Counted from the first letter of the stretch, positions 1 to 9,024 are shown. The stretch: 64,000 bases of DNA from Zunongwangia pacifica (GCF_023499215.1 NZ_JAKHSK010000005.1:62001-126000), one strand, 5' to 3'. Numbers and translations are program-made. The notes: generated by a model not told the origin, from the sequence alone.

Positions 1-278
1 GAAAAATAATCTTCCAGTTGAGCTTTAGAAGATTTGTGGCTCATTGCTTCACCACCATCTTCTTTTTGTTTTATATTTTCCAGCACCTGCCCAAGAGGTA
101 CTTCTTCAGTATAGGTATAAATCGCGATCTCGCTAAGAATACTCACATTGTGACGCATATTAACGGCGATTTTCTTTCCATCCAAGATTGATTTTGCAAT
201 AAATCCTCCTCTGGTTTGCGCAGCAAGCTCATACAAACCTGGTTTTCCTGATATTGCTAAAATTTTATCTAATCCCAT
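1..278 (-). CDS. DUF5606 family protein (3' end outside window)
   Basis: A small conserved Bacteroidota protein of unknown biochemical role; 92 codons are visible, from the ATG at 276-278 to the window edge. It begins MGLDKILAISGKPGLYEL and continues with a segment (GGFIAKSILDGKKIAV) that looks like a small beta-rich SH3-like fold, which matches the N-terminus of the DUF5606 family. It lies 57 bases downstream of def on the same strand, and ruvX-def-DUF5606 is a gene order I recall from other flavobacteria, so it is probably co-transcribed. The missing C-terminus prevents any length comparison. Confidence 0.8.
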   Translation of the reverse strand, partial: MGLDKILAISGKPGLYELAAQTRGGFIAKSILDGKKIAVNMRHNVSILSEIAIYTYTEEVPLGQVLENIKQKEDGGEAMSHKSSKAQLEDYF

Positions 279-335
279 AGTGTCTTTTGAATTTGGGTGG
301 CAAATATCACACCCCGCTTTAAATTATCAAAAATA

Positions 336-926
336 TTAACGACCTTTTTTTACGCTTGGAAAACGCATTTTATAGTCTACTTTTATTTTCCCCGAAGAAA
401 TCTTTTTTAAACGCCCGTTAATCAGTCGTTTCTTAAGACTGGATATTTTTTCGGTAAAAAGAATTCCTTCCGTATGATCGTATTCGTGTTGTACCACACG
501 TGCTGCCAAACCGGTAAAAGTTTCCTTTTGGGTTTCAAAATTTTGATCCTGATATTCGATAGTGACCTCTGGCTTTCTAAAAATATCTTCCCTAACATCA
601 GGGATACTTAAACAACCTTCAGAAAAAGCCCATTCATCTCCGGTTTCTTCTATGATCTGCGCATTGATAAATACTTTTTTAAATCCTTTTAGGTATTCTT
701 TTTCAGAAGCACTTAAATCATCATCTTCAGCAAAAGGGGCGGCATCGATCACAAATAATCGAATAGGAACGCCAACCTGTGGTGCAGCAAGTCCAACGCC
801 ATAGGCATTGTACATGGTATCCCACATATTACTTATTAATTCTTCTAATTTTGGATAGTCCTTATCAATCGGTTTTGCCTTCTTTTTTAATACCGGATCA
901 CCGTAGGCTACTATTGGTAAAATCAT
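336..926 (-). CDS. def: Peptide deformylase
   Basis: Removes the formyl group from the N-terminal methionine of nascent proteins in the cytoplasm, using a bound metal ion. All three family motifs are visible: GVGLAAPQVG at residues 43-52, EGCLS at 103-107 (Cys105 is a metal ligand) and HEYDH at 147-151 (two histidine ligands and the catalytic Glu148). The 196-residue length is normal for Bacteroidota deformylases, which carry an acidic insert (here around residues 65-85). It sits between ruvX (290 bases upstream) and the DUF5606 gene on the same strand. Confidence 0.97.
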   Translation of the reverse strand: MILPIVAYGDPVLKKKAKPIDKDYPKLEELISNMWDTMYNAYGVGLAAPQVGVPIRLFVIDAAPFAEDDDLSASEKEYLKGFKKVFINAQIIEETGDEWAFSEGCLSIPDVREDIFRKPEVTIEYQDQNFETQKETFTGLAARVVQHEYDHTEGILFTEKISSLKKRLINGRLKKISSGKIKVDYKMRFPSVKKGR

Positions 927-1216
927 ATACTATTCTTTAATCTCTAATCTCTGTTTAACTTTTAATGTCTAATGAATAAGTTATAATATCTTTCATTCCA
1001 TATAAAATACTTTATTTCTCGCAGAGCTGTTTTTCTAGAAGCTACAAAGATTGCTTTTAGTTCCTTTTGCTTCTTTAAGAACCTCGACTTCAGCTTTTTC
1101 ACTTACCCCTTCCCTCATCGCAAAATCTATCAAAAAATACATTCATCAGATTTCATTTTGAAGTTTATACTTCTTCCTTAAACCTTATTCTTTTATACTT
1201 TCTACTTTCATCCTTT

Positions 1217-1621
1217 TCAATAAAGATAAGACTGAAGGATAATGGTCGCACTTACCTCATCGACCAAAGCTTTATTTTGTCGCTTTTTCTTTTTGAGTCC
1301 GCTATCGATCATGGTCTGAAAAGCCATTTTACTGGTAAAACGTTCGTCAACACGCACCAGCTTCATATCGGGAAATTTTTCAGTGAATTTTTTAAGAAAT
1401 TCAGCAATAAAAACCTCACTTTGGCTAGCCGAATTGTCTTTTTGCTTTGGCTCTCCCACCACGACCGTTTCTACCTTTTCTTTTTTAAAATAGTCTTCAA
1501 GAAAATTTAAAAGAGACGGCGTATCAACAGTGGTAAGTCCGCTGGCAATCATCTGAAGCTCATCGGTAACGGCTATACCCGTTCGCTTAACTCCATAATC
1601 CAATGCCATAACTCTTGCCAT
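1217..1621 (-). CDS. ruvX: Putative Holliday junction resolvase / pre-16S rRNA nuclease (YqgF/RuvX)
   Basis: RNase H-fold nuclease of the YqgF/RuvX family; family members process the 5' end of 16S rRNA and have been proposed to resolve Holliday junctions. Acidic catalytic candidates are visible at Asp8 (ALDYG), Glu57 (VVGEP) and Asp121, with the family motif DERFTS at 92-97. The 134-residue length is typical. A well-formed promoter (TACCTTTG box 21 bases from a TTTG element) lies just upstream, giving a leader of only about ten bases. It is divergent from dapD. Confidence 0.93.
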   Translation of the reverse strand: MARVMALDYGVKRTGIAVTDELQMIASGLTTVDTPSLLNFLEDYFKKEKVETVVVGEPKQKDNSASQSEVFIAEFLKKFTEKFPDMKLVRVDERFTSKMAFQTMIDSGLKKKKRQNKALVDEVSATIILQSYLY

Positions 1622-1636
1622 ACTTCAAAATTTATG

Positions 1637-1669
1637 CAAAGGTAAGGTTTATATCCATAGCTCCCCAAA
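1637..1669 (-). promoter_or_regulatory. ruvX promoter
   Basis: On the minus strand a Bacteroidota -7 box TACCTTTG (1637-1644) is preceded, after a 21-base spacer, by TTTG (1666-1669). It fits the TTTG / TAnnTTTG pattern of the primary flavobacterial sigma factor and points at ruvX. Confidence 0.7.
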
Positions 1670-1686
1670 AATTACATTGAAGCTCT

Positions 1687-1694
1687 TATATTTG
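1687..1694 (+). promoter_or_regulatory. dapD -7 box
   Basis: TATATTTG matches TAnnTTTG exactly and lies 15 bases before the dapD ATG. It shows that translation cannot begin at the upstream in-frame TTG at 1677, which would precede the transcript start. No good -33 element is visible. Confidence 0.6.
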
Positions 1695-1709
1695 CTAAAA
1701 ATTAGATTT

Positions 1710-2525
1710 ATGGATCACTTAAAAGCGAAAATCGAAGCAGCCTGGGAAAACCGTGAGCTGTTAAAAGATAAAGAAACTACAGATGCCATTAGAGAAGTTA
1801 TTACACTTTTGGACGAAGGTAAACTAAGAACTGCCGAGCCAATTGACGGTGGATGGCAGGTGAACGAATGGGTAAAAAAAGGCGTAGTGCTTTATTTTCC
1901 TATCCAAAAAATGGAAACCTTGGAAGCCGGAATCTTCGAGTATCACGATAAAATGCCTTTAAAGAAAGGCTATAAAGAGAAAGGAATTCGTGTAGTTCCA
2001 AATGCAGTTGCAAGACATGGTGCTTATATTTCTAGCGGCGTTATCATGATGCCAAGTTATGTAAACATTGGCGCTTATGTAGACGAAGGTACCATGGTAG
2101 ATACCTGGGCTACTGTGGGTAGTTGTGCACAAATTGGTAAAAATGTTCATCTTAGCGGCGGTGTTGGTATTGGTGGTGTGTTAGAACCATTACAAGCTTC
2201 TCCTGTAATTATTGAAGATAACGCATTCTTAGGATCTCGTAGCATCGTTGTAGAAGGTGTTCGTGTTGAAAAAGAGGCCGTACTTGGTGCTAATGTTGTG
2301 CTTACCGGTTCAACAAAAATTATCGATGTAACCGGAGATGAGCCTGTAGAAATGAAAGGAATTGTACCGGCAAGATCGGTAGTGATTCCTGGTAGTTATA
2401 CTAAAAAATTCCCCGCAGGAGAATTTAATGTTCCCTGTGCATTAATTATTGGGAAACGTAAAGAAAGTACCAACAAAAAAACATCTCTAAACGATGCGCT
2501 TAGAGAATATGATGTAGCGGTATAA
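1710..2525 (+). CDS. dapD: 2,3,4,5-tetrahydropyridine-2,6-dicarboxylate N-succinyltransferase
   Basis: Succinyl-CoA-dependent step of the lysine/diaminopimelate pathway, which supplies lysine and peptidoglycan precursor. The 271-residue protein starts MDHLKAKIEAAWENRELLKD and carries the left-handed beta-helix of hexapeptide acyltransferases from about residue 100 to 210 (repeats around YISSGVIMMPSYVNIGAYV and IGKNVHLSGGVGIGGV). I chose the ATG at 1710 because an exact -7 box ends at 1694 and because family members begin with this sequence. The next gene begins at the base after its stop codon, so translation is probably coupled. Confidence 0.96.
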   Translation: MDHLKAKIEAAWENRELLKDKETTDAIREVITLLDEGKLRTAEPIDGGWQVNEWVKKGVVLYFPIQKMETLEAGIFEYHDKMPLKKGYKEKGIRVVPNAVARHGAYISSGVIMMPSYVNIGAYVDEGTMVDTWATVGSCAQIGKNVHLSGGVGIGGVLEPLQASPVIIEDNAFLGSRSIVVEGVRVEKEAVLGANVVLTGSTKIIDVTGDEPVEMKGIVPARSVVIPGSYTKKFPAGEFNVPCALIIGKRKESTNKKTSLNDALREYDVAV

Positions 2526-3575
2526 ATGAAAATTCTGGTTATACAGCAAAAAATGATTGGGGACGTTCTTACGTCCTCAATCTTATTTGAAGCACTTCGG
2601 GAAGCTTATCCCGAGGCGCAGCTGCATTACCTTATTTACCCGCACACCAAAGCGGTTGTAGAAAATAACCCGTTTATCGATAAGCTGATATTCGGTAAAA
2701 ATGAGCTTCCTTTTTATAAACTGGTAAAACAGGTTAGAACCGAAAACTACTATGCTATTATCGATGCTTATTCAACCGTAAAGACTTCAATCATTACCAG
2801 TTTTTCGGGGGCGAAATATAAAATTGGATTTGAGAAGAAATATACCCGTCCTTTTTATACCCATACATTCAGCAGAAATATTCAGGCAAAAACAAACGCC
2901 GGTGCCGCCATAGAAAAAAGGATGCGATTGCTTAGTCCACTTATTAAAGATGCTCCAATTCAGCTAAAACCAAAAATATTTTTAAGCGATACTGAACGTG
3001 AGAAAGCCAAAACAAAATTAACTGAAGGTGGCGTAAATCTTTCAGACTCCATTTATATGATTGGTGCTTTGGGAAGTTCTGCAAAGAAAACCTATCCACT
3101 CCCCTATTTAGCTGAGCTTTTAGACCAGATCGCAGCGAAAGCAAATACGGCTATTTTATTCAATTATATCCCAAGTCAAAAAGATCAAATTACCACTTTA
3201 ATTGGCTATTGTAAAGCGCAAACAAGAGAAAAGGTTTATCTTGATATCTATGGTGAGAGCCTACGAGATTTTTTGGCACTTACCAGTTTTTGCGATGCGA
3301 TTATTGGTAATGAAGGTGGCGCCATAAACATGGCAAAAGCCTTAAACATCCCATCTTTCGCGATATTCTCACCTCCTTTAAACAAAGCGAATTGGAATAT
3401 TTATGAGGACGGAAAACAAAATGTCTCGGTGCATTTAAAAGATTTTTCTCCGGAATTATTTACGGATAAAAATCAGGATGAGTTGCATAAAAACGTATTT
3501 GAGCTTTACGATAAATTCCTACCAACATTTATTGAAAAGCCACTGAATCATTTTCTAAAATTGAATGCTAAATGA
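2526..3575 (+). CDS. Glycosyltransferase family 9 (heptosyltransferase-like)
   Basis: Likely transfers a sugar from an activated donor onto the lipopolysaccharide core at the inner face of the inner membrane. The N-terminus MKILVIQQKMIGDVLTSSIL is the typical first strand and loop of ADP-heptose:LPS heptosyltransferases, and GNEGGAINMAKAL at 261-273 matches the C-terminal nucleotide-sugar binding region, where family members usually have DSG-x-x-H; the usual Asp and Ser are Asn and Glu here. The length of 349 residues is normal. The gene begins directly after the dapD stop and overlaps the next gene by four bases (ATGA), so the two transferases form one unit. The exact sugar is unknown. Confidence 0.85.
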   Translation: MKILVIQQKMIGDVLTSSILFEALREAYPEAQLHYLIYPHTKAVVENNPFIDKLIFGKNELPFYKLVKQVRTENYYAIIDAYSTVKTSIITSFSGAKYKIGFEKKYTRPFYTHTFSRNIQAKTNAGAAIEKRMRLLSPLIKDAPIQLKPKIFLSDTEREKAKTKLTEGGVNLSDSIYMIGALGSSAKKTYPLPYLAELLDQIAAKANTAILFNYIPSQKDQITTLIGYCKAQTREKVYLDIYGESLRDFLALTSFCDAIIGNEGGAINMAKALNIPSFAIFSPPLNKANWNIYEDGKQNVSVHLKDFSPELFTDKNQDELHKNVFELYDKFLPTFIEKPLNHFLKLNAK

Positions 3576-4633
3576 CCTATCGCTTTCTCATTTATATAAG
3601 TCATACTTACGCTTTGCCTATCGGCTTGCCGCTTCAGGAAGAAATCAAGAGAAGAAATTATGAAGTGAAGTGGTTTTCTGAACTTGATCCTCCCAAAAGT
3701 TACTTTCCTGAAAATGGCGAATTAATTAATTCTATCGAAGAAGCTATTGTTTACAAACCGCATATCGTACTTTGCATTACCGATGTGGTTGCCGATTTTC
3801 TACCGGGATTAAAAGTGCAGATATTTCATGGATTTTTAGCCAATAAGCACAGTGATAAAAAAGGACATTTTAGAATTCGCGGCTTATTCGATCTTTATTG
3901 CACACAAGGGCCATCGACCACTATTCCGTTTAAAGAAATTCAGCAAAAAAAGAATCATTTTTTAGTGCGGGAGACAGGCTGGTCTAAAGTAGATCCTTTA
4001 TTTAAAATTGAAGAAAAACAGCGTGAAAAACCTACAATTTTGCTTTCTTCTACCTTTTCTCCTAAATACAGCTGGTTGTATCATGAAGAAGTGATTGCCG
4101 AAATTAAAAAATTATCGAAAACCGGGGAATTTGAGTTTTTAGCGGTACTCCACCCAAAAATGGATAAAGAGAAGATCGAGATTGTAAAAAAAATGCAGCA
4201 CGAAAACTTCAAATATTATGATACTACCAATATTATTCCGCTGTTCCGCCAGGCAGATATTATGTTTTCAGATACCACTTCAGCGATAACCGAATTTATA
4301 CTTCAGAAAAAACCGGTAGTTACCTTCAGAAATAATAAACCGGCAAATCACCTTATCGATATTTCTACTCCTGAAGAGATCGAAAATGCCATTAGGACAG
4401 CTTTTTCTCCTTCAAAAAAACTATTGAAAGATATCGAATCTTACATCTATGATACGCATCCTTATTTTGACGGCAAAAGCAGCGAGCGTGTAATTTCTAC
4501 CTGTATTGATGTTTTACATACTGCAAAACCAACTTTAACCAGCAAACCTTTAAACCTGGTAAGACGCTATCAATTAAGAAAAAAACTAAATTATTTTACT
4601 TTTAAAAGCTATAGAAAACCATTTACGCGATAA
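3572..4633 (+). CDS. CDP-glycerol glycerophosphotransferase-like protein
   Basis: Probable GT-B fold transferase of the TagF/TarF-like group, which in other bacteria adds glycerol-phosphate units to surface polymers. Visible marks are the FHGF segment (His86-Gly87), an ILLSSTFSPKYSW strand near the start of the second domain, and ADIMFSDTTSAITEF around 227-241, which matches the S-D-x-S-S-x-x-x-E donor-binding motif. At 353 residues it is shorter than teichoic acid polymerases, which suggests single addition rather than polymerisation. It overlaps the upstream family 9 transferase by ATGA, so it probably acts on the same envelope glycan. The substrate is inferred, not seen. Confidence 0.75.
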   Translation: MTYRFLIYISHTYALPIGLPLQEEIKRRNYEVKWFSELDPPKSYFPENGELINSIEEAIVYKPHIVLCITDVVADFLPGLKVQIFHGFLANKHSDKKGHFRIRGLFDLYCTQGPSTTIPFKEIQQKKNHFLVRETGWSKVDPLFKIEEKQREKPTILLSSTFSPKYSWLYHEEVIAEIKKLSKTGEFEFLAVLHPKMDKEKIEIVKKMQHENFKYYDTTNIIPLFRQADIMFSDTTSAITEFILQKKPVVTFRNNKPANHLIDISTPEEIENAIRTAFSPSKKLLKDIESYIYDTHPYFDGKSSERVISTCIDVLHTAKPTLTSKPLNLVRRYQLRKKLNYFTFKSYRKPFTR

Positions 4634-4678
4634 TCGATATTAGATAAAATCGAAGACTTTTTTGCTACTTTTAAGAAG

Positions 4679-5434
4679 TTATTTTTTCCAGAACTTAAGC
4701 TTTTTCTTTAGTCTTTTTTTTCTGAAAAATTTCTCCTGAAATTCCTGTGTAAGTCCCCACATGGTTTCAAAAACTTCATTTTCATTCCAGGCGGTAAGTT
4801 GCGAGTACTCGTTAGCCATAATTTTAATCATTCCCTTATTGGGCGTTAAACGAGAGAAATTTTTCATGCGCTGTTTAAAATCCAGTCGCTTAAAATTCAT
4901 TCGGTTTAAGTCGACTAAAAAGAACTGAAAACCATCACCATCAACCTGAATAAGTGTATTCCCGGGAGAATGGTCTAAAAATTCGATATTTTTTTCGTGA
5001 AGATCGTAGGTAAATCGTGTAAAAGCTCTTAAAACCGCTTCCTGTTGCGCAGCATTCTTAAATTTCTCGATATCCCTAAAGGTAAAATCGTACTCTAAAT
5101 GATCACAAATGTAGTAGCTTCTACCAAAGGTGAGCCATTTACATTCTTCAGCATACGCAACGGGAAAAGGCGTACCTACTTCGCGAGATAAAAGATATTC
5201 AGCATAACTAAAACTGCGCTCTGCTTTGGATTTTCTAAAAAAACGATATACAATTTTATTGATAAGGTTAGGAATCCTAAATGACTTTACATTCACTTCC
5301 CTTCCATTAAGAACGAAAGTTTTTATGGTATTTCGCCCACTGCTAAGCACCTTCCCTTTTTCTGAAAAATCAGATAAAATATGCTCTATTTCTTCAGTCT
5401 GATCTTTAAAAGCGTCTGCGTATACGATTTTCAT
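4679..5434 (-). CDS. Lipopolysaccharide kinase (Kdo/InaA/WaaP-like)
   Basis: Protein-kinase-fold enzyme likely phosphorylating a core sugar (Kdo or heptose) of lipopolysaccharide in the cytoplasm. The catalytic loop LHEKNIEFLDHSPGNTL gives Asp154 and Asn159, spaced five apart as in the HxDxxxxN motif, and VDLNRM has the metal-binding Asp175 in the DFG position. A candidate ATP lysine is Lys50. The length of 251 residues fits the family. It converges on the two glycosyltransferases. A -7 box at 5439-5446 is so close that the transcript may have no leader. The sugar phosphorylated cannot be read from the sequence. Confidence 0.8.
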   Translation of the reverse strand: MKIVYADAFKDQTEEIEHILSDFSEKGKVLSSGRNTIKTFVLNGREVNVKSFRIPNLINKIVYRFFRKSKAERSFSYAEYLLSREVGTPFPVAYAEECKWLTFGRSYYICDHLEYDFTFRDIEKFKNAAQQEAVLRAFTRFTYDLHEKNIEFLDHSPGNTLIQVDGDGFQFFLVDLNRMNFKRLDFKQRMKNFSRLTPNKGMIKIMANEYSQLTAWNENEVFETMWGLTQEFQEKFFRKKRLKKKLKFWKK

Positions 5435-5438
5435 GCTG

Positions 5439-5446
5439 CAAAATTA
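5439..5446 (-). promoter_or_regulatory. LPS kinase -7 box
   Basis: On the minus strand TAATTTTG matches TAnnTTTG. Its downstream edge is only five bases from the ATG at 5432-5434, so transcription would start at or next to the start codon. Confidence 0.5.
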
Positions 5447-5759
5447 CAATTATAGAAATTTAAAGACTAACTAAAATACCAATTAGTATTGATTGTTTTA
5501 TAAAAATCTCGCTTCTATACCATACGTGCCAACATTCTAGCTTTTATGTCATCAATTTTCACTAAACCTTTTATGTACTCGCTATGGGGTAACATTTATT
5601 GTAAAACCAAAATATTTCCCATTGCTTAAACTGCTACTTCGTGGTGCTTCTATTTCTGATTCCCTAAAACAAAAACAATCCATAAAAGAGCTATAGATAA
5701 AAGATGTCATGAATTTTAAGGAAATGTGATTTAAAACTGGTTTCATCAATTTTCTGAAG

Positions 5760-5767
5760 TATCTTTG
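5760..5767 (+). promoter_or_regulatory. Sua5 gene -7 box
   Basis: TATCTTTG matches TAnnTTTG exactly, 21 bases before the ATG at 5789. A possible upstream start at 5765 would lie inside this box and is therefore unlikely. Confidence 0.6.
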
Positions 5768-5788
5768 CAGGTCGTTAGCAAGGTAACT

Positions 5789-6358
5789 ATGGAAGATAAA
5801 AAGACTGAAATTCAAAATTGTTTAGCCGTTCTTAAAAAAGGTGGAATTATCCTTTATCCTACCGATACGGTTTGGGGAATTGGCTGTGATGCCACCAATG
5901 CAGATGCTATTGATAAAATTTTTGCCCTTAAAAAAAGAGCTGAAAGCAAATCCATGATCTGTTTGGTTTCGGATTTTAAAATGCTCAATGAATATGTCGA
6001 AGAAGTTCCAGAAGTTGCTTACGATATTCTAAAATATGCAGCCAAACCAACTTCCATTATTTACGATGATCCCATTCGTGTAGCTGAAAATTTGATTGCT
6101 GAAGATAACACCCTGGCCATACGGGTAACTAAAGATCCTTTTTGCAAAGAACTCACAAAGCGTATGCGCCGACCTTTGGTATCGACTTCTGCAAATATCA
6201 GTGGGCAGCCAACGCCGGGTTCTTTTTCCCAAATTAGTCCCGAAATTTTAAAAGGTGTAGACTATGTAGTAAATTTGCACCGGTCTAAAAAATCAGCAAA
6301 ACCCTCGGCTATCATTAAACTTAGCAACGACGGAACGGTAAAAGTGATAAGGAAATAG
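5789..6358 (+). CDS. L-threonylcarbamoyladenylate synthase (Sua5/YrdC)
   Basis: Makes threonylcarbamoyl-AMP from threonine, bicarbonate and ATP for the t6A37 modification of tRNAs reading ANN codons. The YrdC fold is shown by YPTDTVWGIG (residues 23-32), the KKRAESK nucleotide-binding motif (48-54), PTSIIY and STSANISGQPT (132-142). The protein is 189 residues, so it lacks the extra C-terminal Sua5 domain and corresponds to the short TsaC form. I start at 5789 because the -7 box overlaps any earlier start. Confidence 0.93.
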   Translation: MEDKKTEIQNCLAVLKKGGIILYPTDTVWGIGCDATNADAIDKIFALKKRAESKSMICLVSDFKMLNEYVEEVPEVAYDILKYAAKPTSIIYDDPIRVAENLIAEDNTLAIRVTKDPFCKELTKRMRRPLVSTSANISGQPTPGSFSQISPEILKGVDYVVNLHRSKKSAKPSAIIKLSNDGTVKVIRK

Positions 6359-6465
6359 ATTCTTATACTGCTAATAAAGTTGAATAGGATTTGCCAAATT
6401 TCACCACGATTTAAAGATTGATTGATTAGACTTTAAAAGAGACGTTTATAACCATTTGTGTATTC

Positions 6466-7911
6466 GTGGCAAAGAAAATTAATGTAGTGAAAAATTATAG
6501 CGAAGCTTTAGATCATCAAATTTTTAAAGTAATTTCTCAGGCAGCAGAAGAACTTCAATTAGAAAGTTATGTGATTGGTGGATTTGTAAGAGACTTTATC
6601 CTGCAACGTGGTGACGCCAAAGATATTGATATTGTTGCTTTAGGTAGCGGGATCGATTTGGCATTAAAGGTTTCTCAACTCCTCCCGCATAAACCCAAGG
6701 TACAGGTTTTTAAAAATTATGGTACCGCCATGCTACGTGCTTTTGATATAGAAATTGAATTTGTAGGCGCCAGAAAAGAAAGCTATTCTGAAGACAGCAG
6801 GAATCCGGTAGTAGAAAATGGAACGCTCGAAGATGATCAGAACCGCCGTGATTTTACGATAAATGCATTAGCCTTAAGCTTAAACACCTCTAATTTTGGT
6901 GATTTACTGGATCCTTTTGGCGGACTTGAAGATTTAAAATCTCAGTTAATAAGGACTCCGCTTGAACCCGGAGTTACCTATTCTGATGATCCCTTACGTA
7001 TGTTAAGGGCGATTCGTTTTGCATCGCAACTTAATTTTATTATTCAGAAAAAATCTTTAGATGCCATTAAAGAGCATCACAATCGTATAAAAATTATCTC
7101 GAAAGAGCGAATTACAGAAGAATTACATAAAATTCTAATGTCTGAAAGACCGTCTAAAGGTTTTGCGCTTTTACACAAAACAAAGCTTTTAAAACTTATC
7201 CTTCCAGAACTTACGGCGTTGGAAGGTATCGACGAGATTGAAGGCCAGCGCCATAAAGATAACTTTTGGCATACGCTGGAAGTTGTGGATAATATTAGCG
7301 AAAATACCGATAATCTTTGGTTACGCTGGGCTGCTTTGCTACACGATATTGGTAAAGCACCTACCAAGAAGTTTCATAAAAAGATTGGATGGACGTTCCA
7401 TGGTCACGAGTTTGTAGGCTCTAAGATGGTTTTTAAATTATTTAAACGACTTAGAATGCCATTAAATGACAAAATGAAATTTGTGCAGAAAATGGTATTA
7501 ATGAGTTCACGTCCCATCGCAGTGGTAGACGATGATGTCACAGATTCGGCTGTACGGAGATTGATCTTTGATGCCGGCGAAAATATCGATGATTTAATGA
7601 CCTTGTGTGAGGCAGATATTACCACTAAAAATCCGCGTCGTTACAAAAAATATCATAACAATTTCAAGATTGTAAGACAAAAAATGAAAGAGGTTGAAGA
7701 ACGTGATCATGTACGTAATTTTCAGCCGCCGGTTAGTGGAGAAGAAATTATGGAAACCTTCAATATAAAGCCCTGTCGCGAAGTTGGTATTATAAAAGAT
7801 GCCATTAAAGAAGCGATCCTGGAAGGTCATATCCCAAACGAGCATGATGCCGCACACGAACTTATGCTTAAGAAAGGTAAACAACTTAAATTGCAACAGC
7901 AAAAAAGTTAA
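6466..7911 (+). CDS. CCA tRNA nucleotidyltransferase with HD domain
   Basis: Adds or repairs the 3' CCA end of tRNA. The nucleotidyltransferase head has GGFVRD (38-43) and the metal-binding DID (53-55); RRDFTINAL at 128-136 is the conserved tRNA NTase signature. An HD phosphohydrolase domain follows, with LLHDIGK at 292-298. The length of 481 residues fits the Bacteroidota form. The start is uncertain: there is no early ATG, only GTG at 6466 or GTG at 6487. The latter gives a protein beginning MKNYSEALDH, which resembles homologs more closely. Confidence 0.93.
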   Translation: MAKKINVVKNYSEALDHQIFKVISQAAEELQLESYVIGGFVRDFILQRGDAKDIDIVALGSGIDLALKVSQLLPHKPKVQVFKNYGTAMLRAFDIEIEFVGARKESYSEDSRNPVVENGTLEDDQNRRDFTINALALSLNTSNFGDLLDPFGGLEDLKSQLIRTPLEPGVTYSDDPLRMLRAIRFASQLNFIIQKKSLDAIKEHHNRIKIISKERITEELHKILMSERPSKGFALLHKTKLLKLILPELTALEGIDEIEGQRHKDNFWHTLEVVDNISENTDNLWLRWAALLHDIGKAPTKKFHKKIGWTFHGHEFVGSKMVFKLFKRLRMPLNDKMKFVQKMVLMSSRPIAVVDDDVTDSAVRRLIFDAGENIDDLMTLCEADITTKNPRRYKKYHNNFKIVRQKMKEVEERDHVRNFQPPVSGEEIMETFNIKPCREVGIIKDAIKEAILEGHIPNEHDAAHELMLKKGKQLKLQQQKS

Positions 7912-7974
7912 AATTACCATACAACTTTGAAACTTTTCATTTTCGATGATCGAAAAAACTATAATTAATATCTA

Positions 7975-8991
7975 ATGAAAGACAATAAAAAAGTAGTATA
8001 CTGGCTATTAACGGGATGTATCCTTATTTTTATTATGGTTATAGTTGGTGGCATTACCCGCTTAACTAATTCGGGGCTTTCGATATCGAATTATAAGCTT
8101 ATTCATGGTGTGATCCCTCCAATGAATCAGCAAGAATGGGAAGAAGCTTTTGATCTTTATAAACAATATCCGGAATATCAAAAACTTCATTATCATTTCA
8201 ATCTAGAAGATTTCAAGGGTATCTATTTTTGGGAATGGATTCATCGGGTAATTGGTCGACTTATTGGAGTGGTCTTCATTATCCCTTTTTTCTATTTTTT
8301 ATTTACAAAACAACTTACCAAATCAACTATAAAAAAAGCTATTGTTTTATTAGGATTAGGAGCTTTTCAGGGATTTATGGGATGGTATATGGTAAAAAGT
8401 GGTTTGGTAGATCGACCTTCAGTTAGTCATTATCGACTGGCCGCACACCTTATGACAGCCTTTGTTACTTTTGCGTATTCATTTTGGGTAGCCCTCGATA
8501 TCATTTATAAAAACAATGTAAAACCAGCAATCCCTGAAATGAGAAAATGGGTTTGGGCAGGAATGATCGTTTTAATTCTTCAAATCACCTGGGGTGCATT
8601 TGTAGCAGGATTAGACGCGGGGTTTATTCACAATAGTTGGCCATTAATGACCGAAGGGAAATGGATCCATGAAACCGTTTATATCGAATTGAACCCGGTG
8701 TGGAAAAATTTTATCGCCGGTAAAAGCGGCGTTCAGTTTGTACACCGTTATCTTGCCTATTTTGTGGTCATCGCCATCCTGATTATCTGGAATAAAGCCA
8801 AAAAATTCCAATTAACACAACCTCAAAAAAACGGGGTCAATAGTTTACTAATTATTGTTGGTATCCAATTTTTATTGGGTGTTTTCACCCTGATTTATCA
8901 GGTTCCGGTATGGTTGGGCGTAACACATCAGGTAGGTGCTTTTTTCCTATTGGCCAGCATGACTTTTGTACTGCACAGATTCAGTAAATAA
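7975..8991 (+). CDS. ctaA: Heme A synthase (COX15/CtaA)
   Basis: Integral membrane enzyme that oxidises the C8 methyl of heme O to a formyl group, giving heme A for cytochrome aa3-type oxidases. The 338-residue sequence has about eight hydrophobic helices; VGGITRLTNSGLSI at 24-37 is the family signature near helix 1, and conserved histidines occur in the helix-associated WEWIHRVIGR and QFVHRYLAY segments, the expected heme ligands. It follows the CCA-adding enzyme by 63 bases on the same strand; no other oxidase assembly genes are in view. Confidence 0.94.
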   Translation: MKDNKKVVYWLLTGCILIFIMVIVGGITRLTNSGLSISNYKLIHGVIPPMNQQEWEEAFDLYKQYPEYQKLHYHFNLEDFKGIYFWEWIHRVIGRLIGVVFIIPFFYFLFTKQLTKSTIKKAIVLLGLGAFQGFMGWYMVKSGLVDRPSVSHYRLAAHLMTAFVTFAYSFWVALDIIYKNNVKPAIPEMRKWVWAGMIVLILQITWGAFVAGLDAGFIHNSWPLMTEGKWIHETVYIELNPVWKNFIAGKSGVQFVHRYLAYFVVIAILIIWNKAKKFQLTQPQKNGVNSLLIIVGIQFLLGVFTLIYQVPVWLGVTHQVGAFFLLASMTFVLHRFSK

Positions 8992-8999
8992 TTATTAAA

Positions 9000-9019
9000 T
9001 TTACCATAGTTCTGGTAAA
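9000..9019 (+). terminator. Hairpin downstream of ctaA
   Basis: TTTACCA and TGGTAAA form a perfect 7-bp stem around a 6-base loop just after the ctaA stop. There is no good T-run after it, so it is at best a weak terminator or a processing site. Confidence 0.35.
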
Positions 9020-9024
9020 ATGAA

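Larger units (their letters stand above)
5435..5788. other. Gene-free gap between LPS kinase and Sua5 genes
   Basis: An AT-rich 354-base gap between divergent genes. Apart from the two -7 boxes at its ends (5439-5446 minus, 5760-5767 plus) I see no convincing coding region, hairpin or repeat. Confidence 0.5.

Noticed and set aside
927-1216. Possible small or broken gene between def and ruvX
   Set aside because: The reading frames are short and interrupted by stops, and no family resemblance is visible. I see no supported feature.
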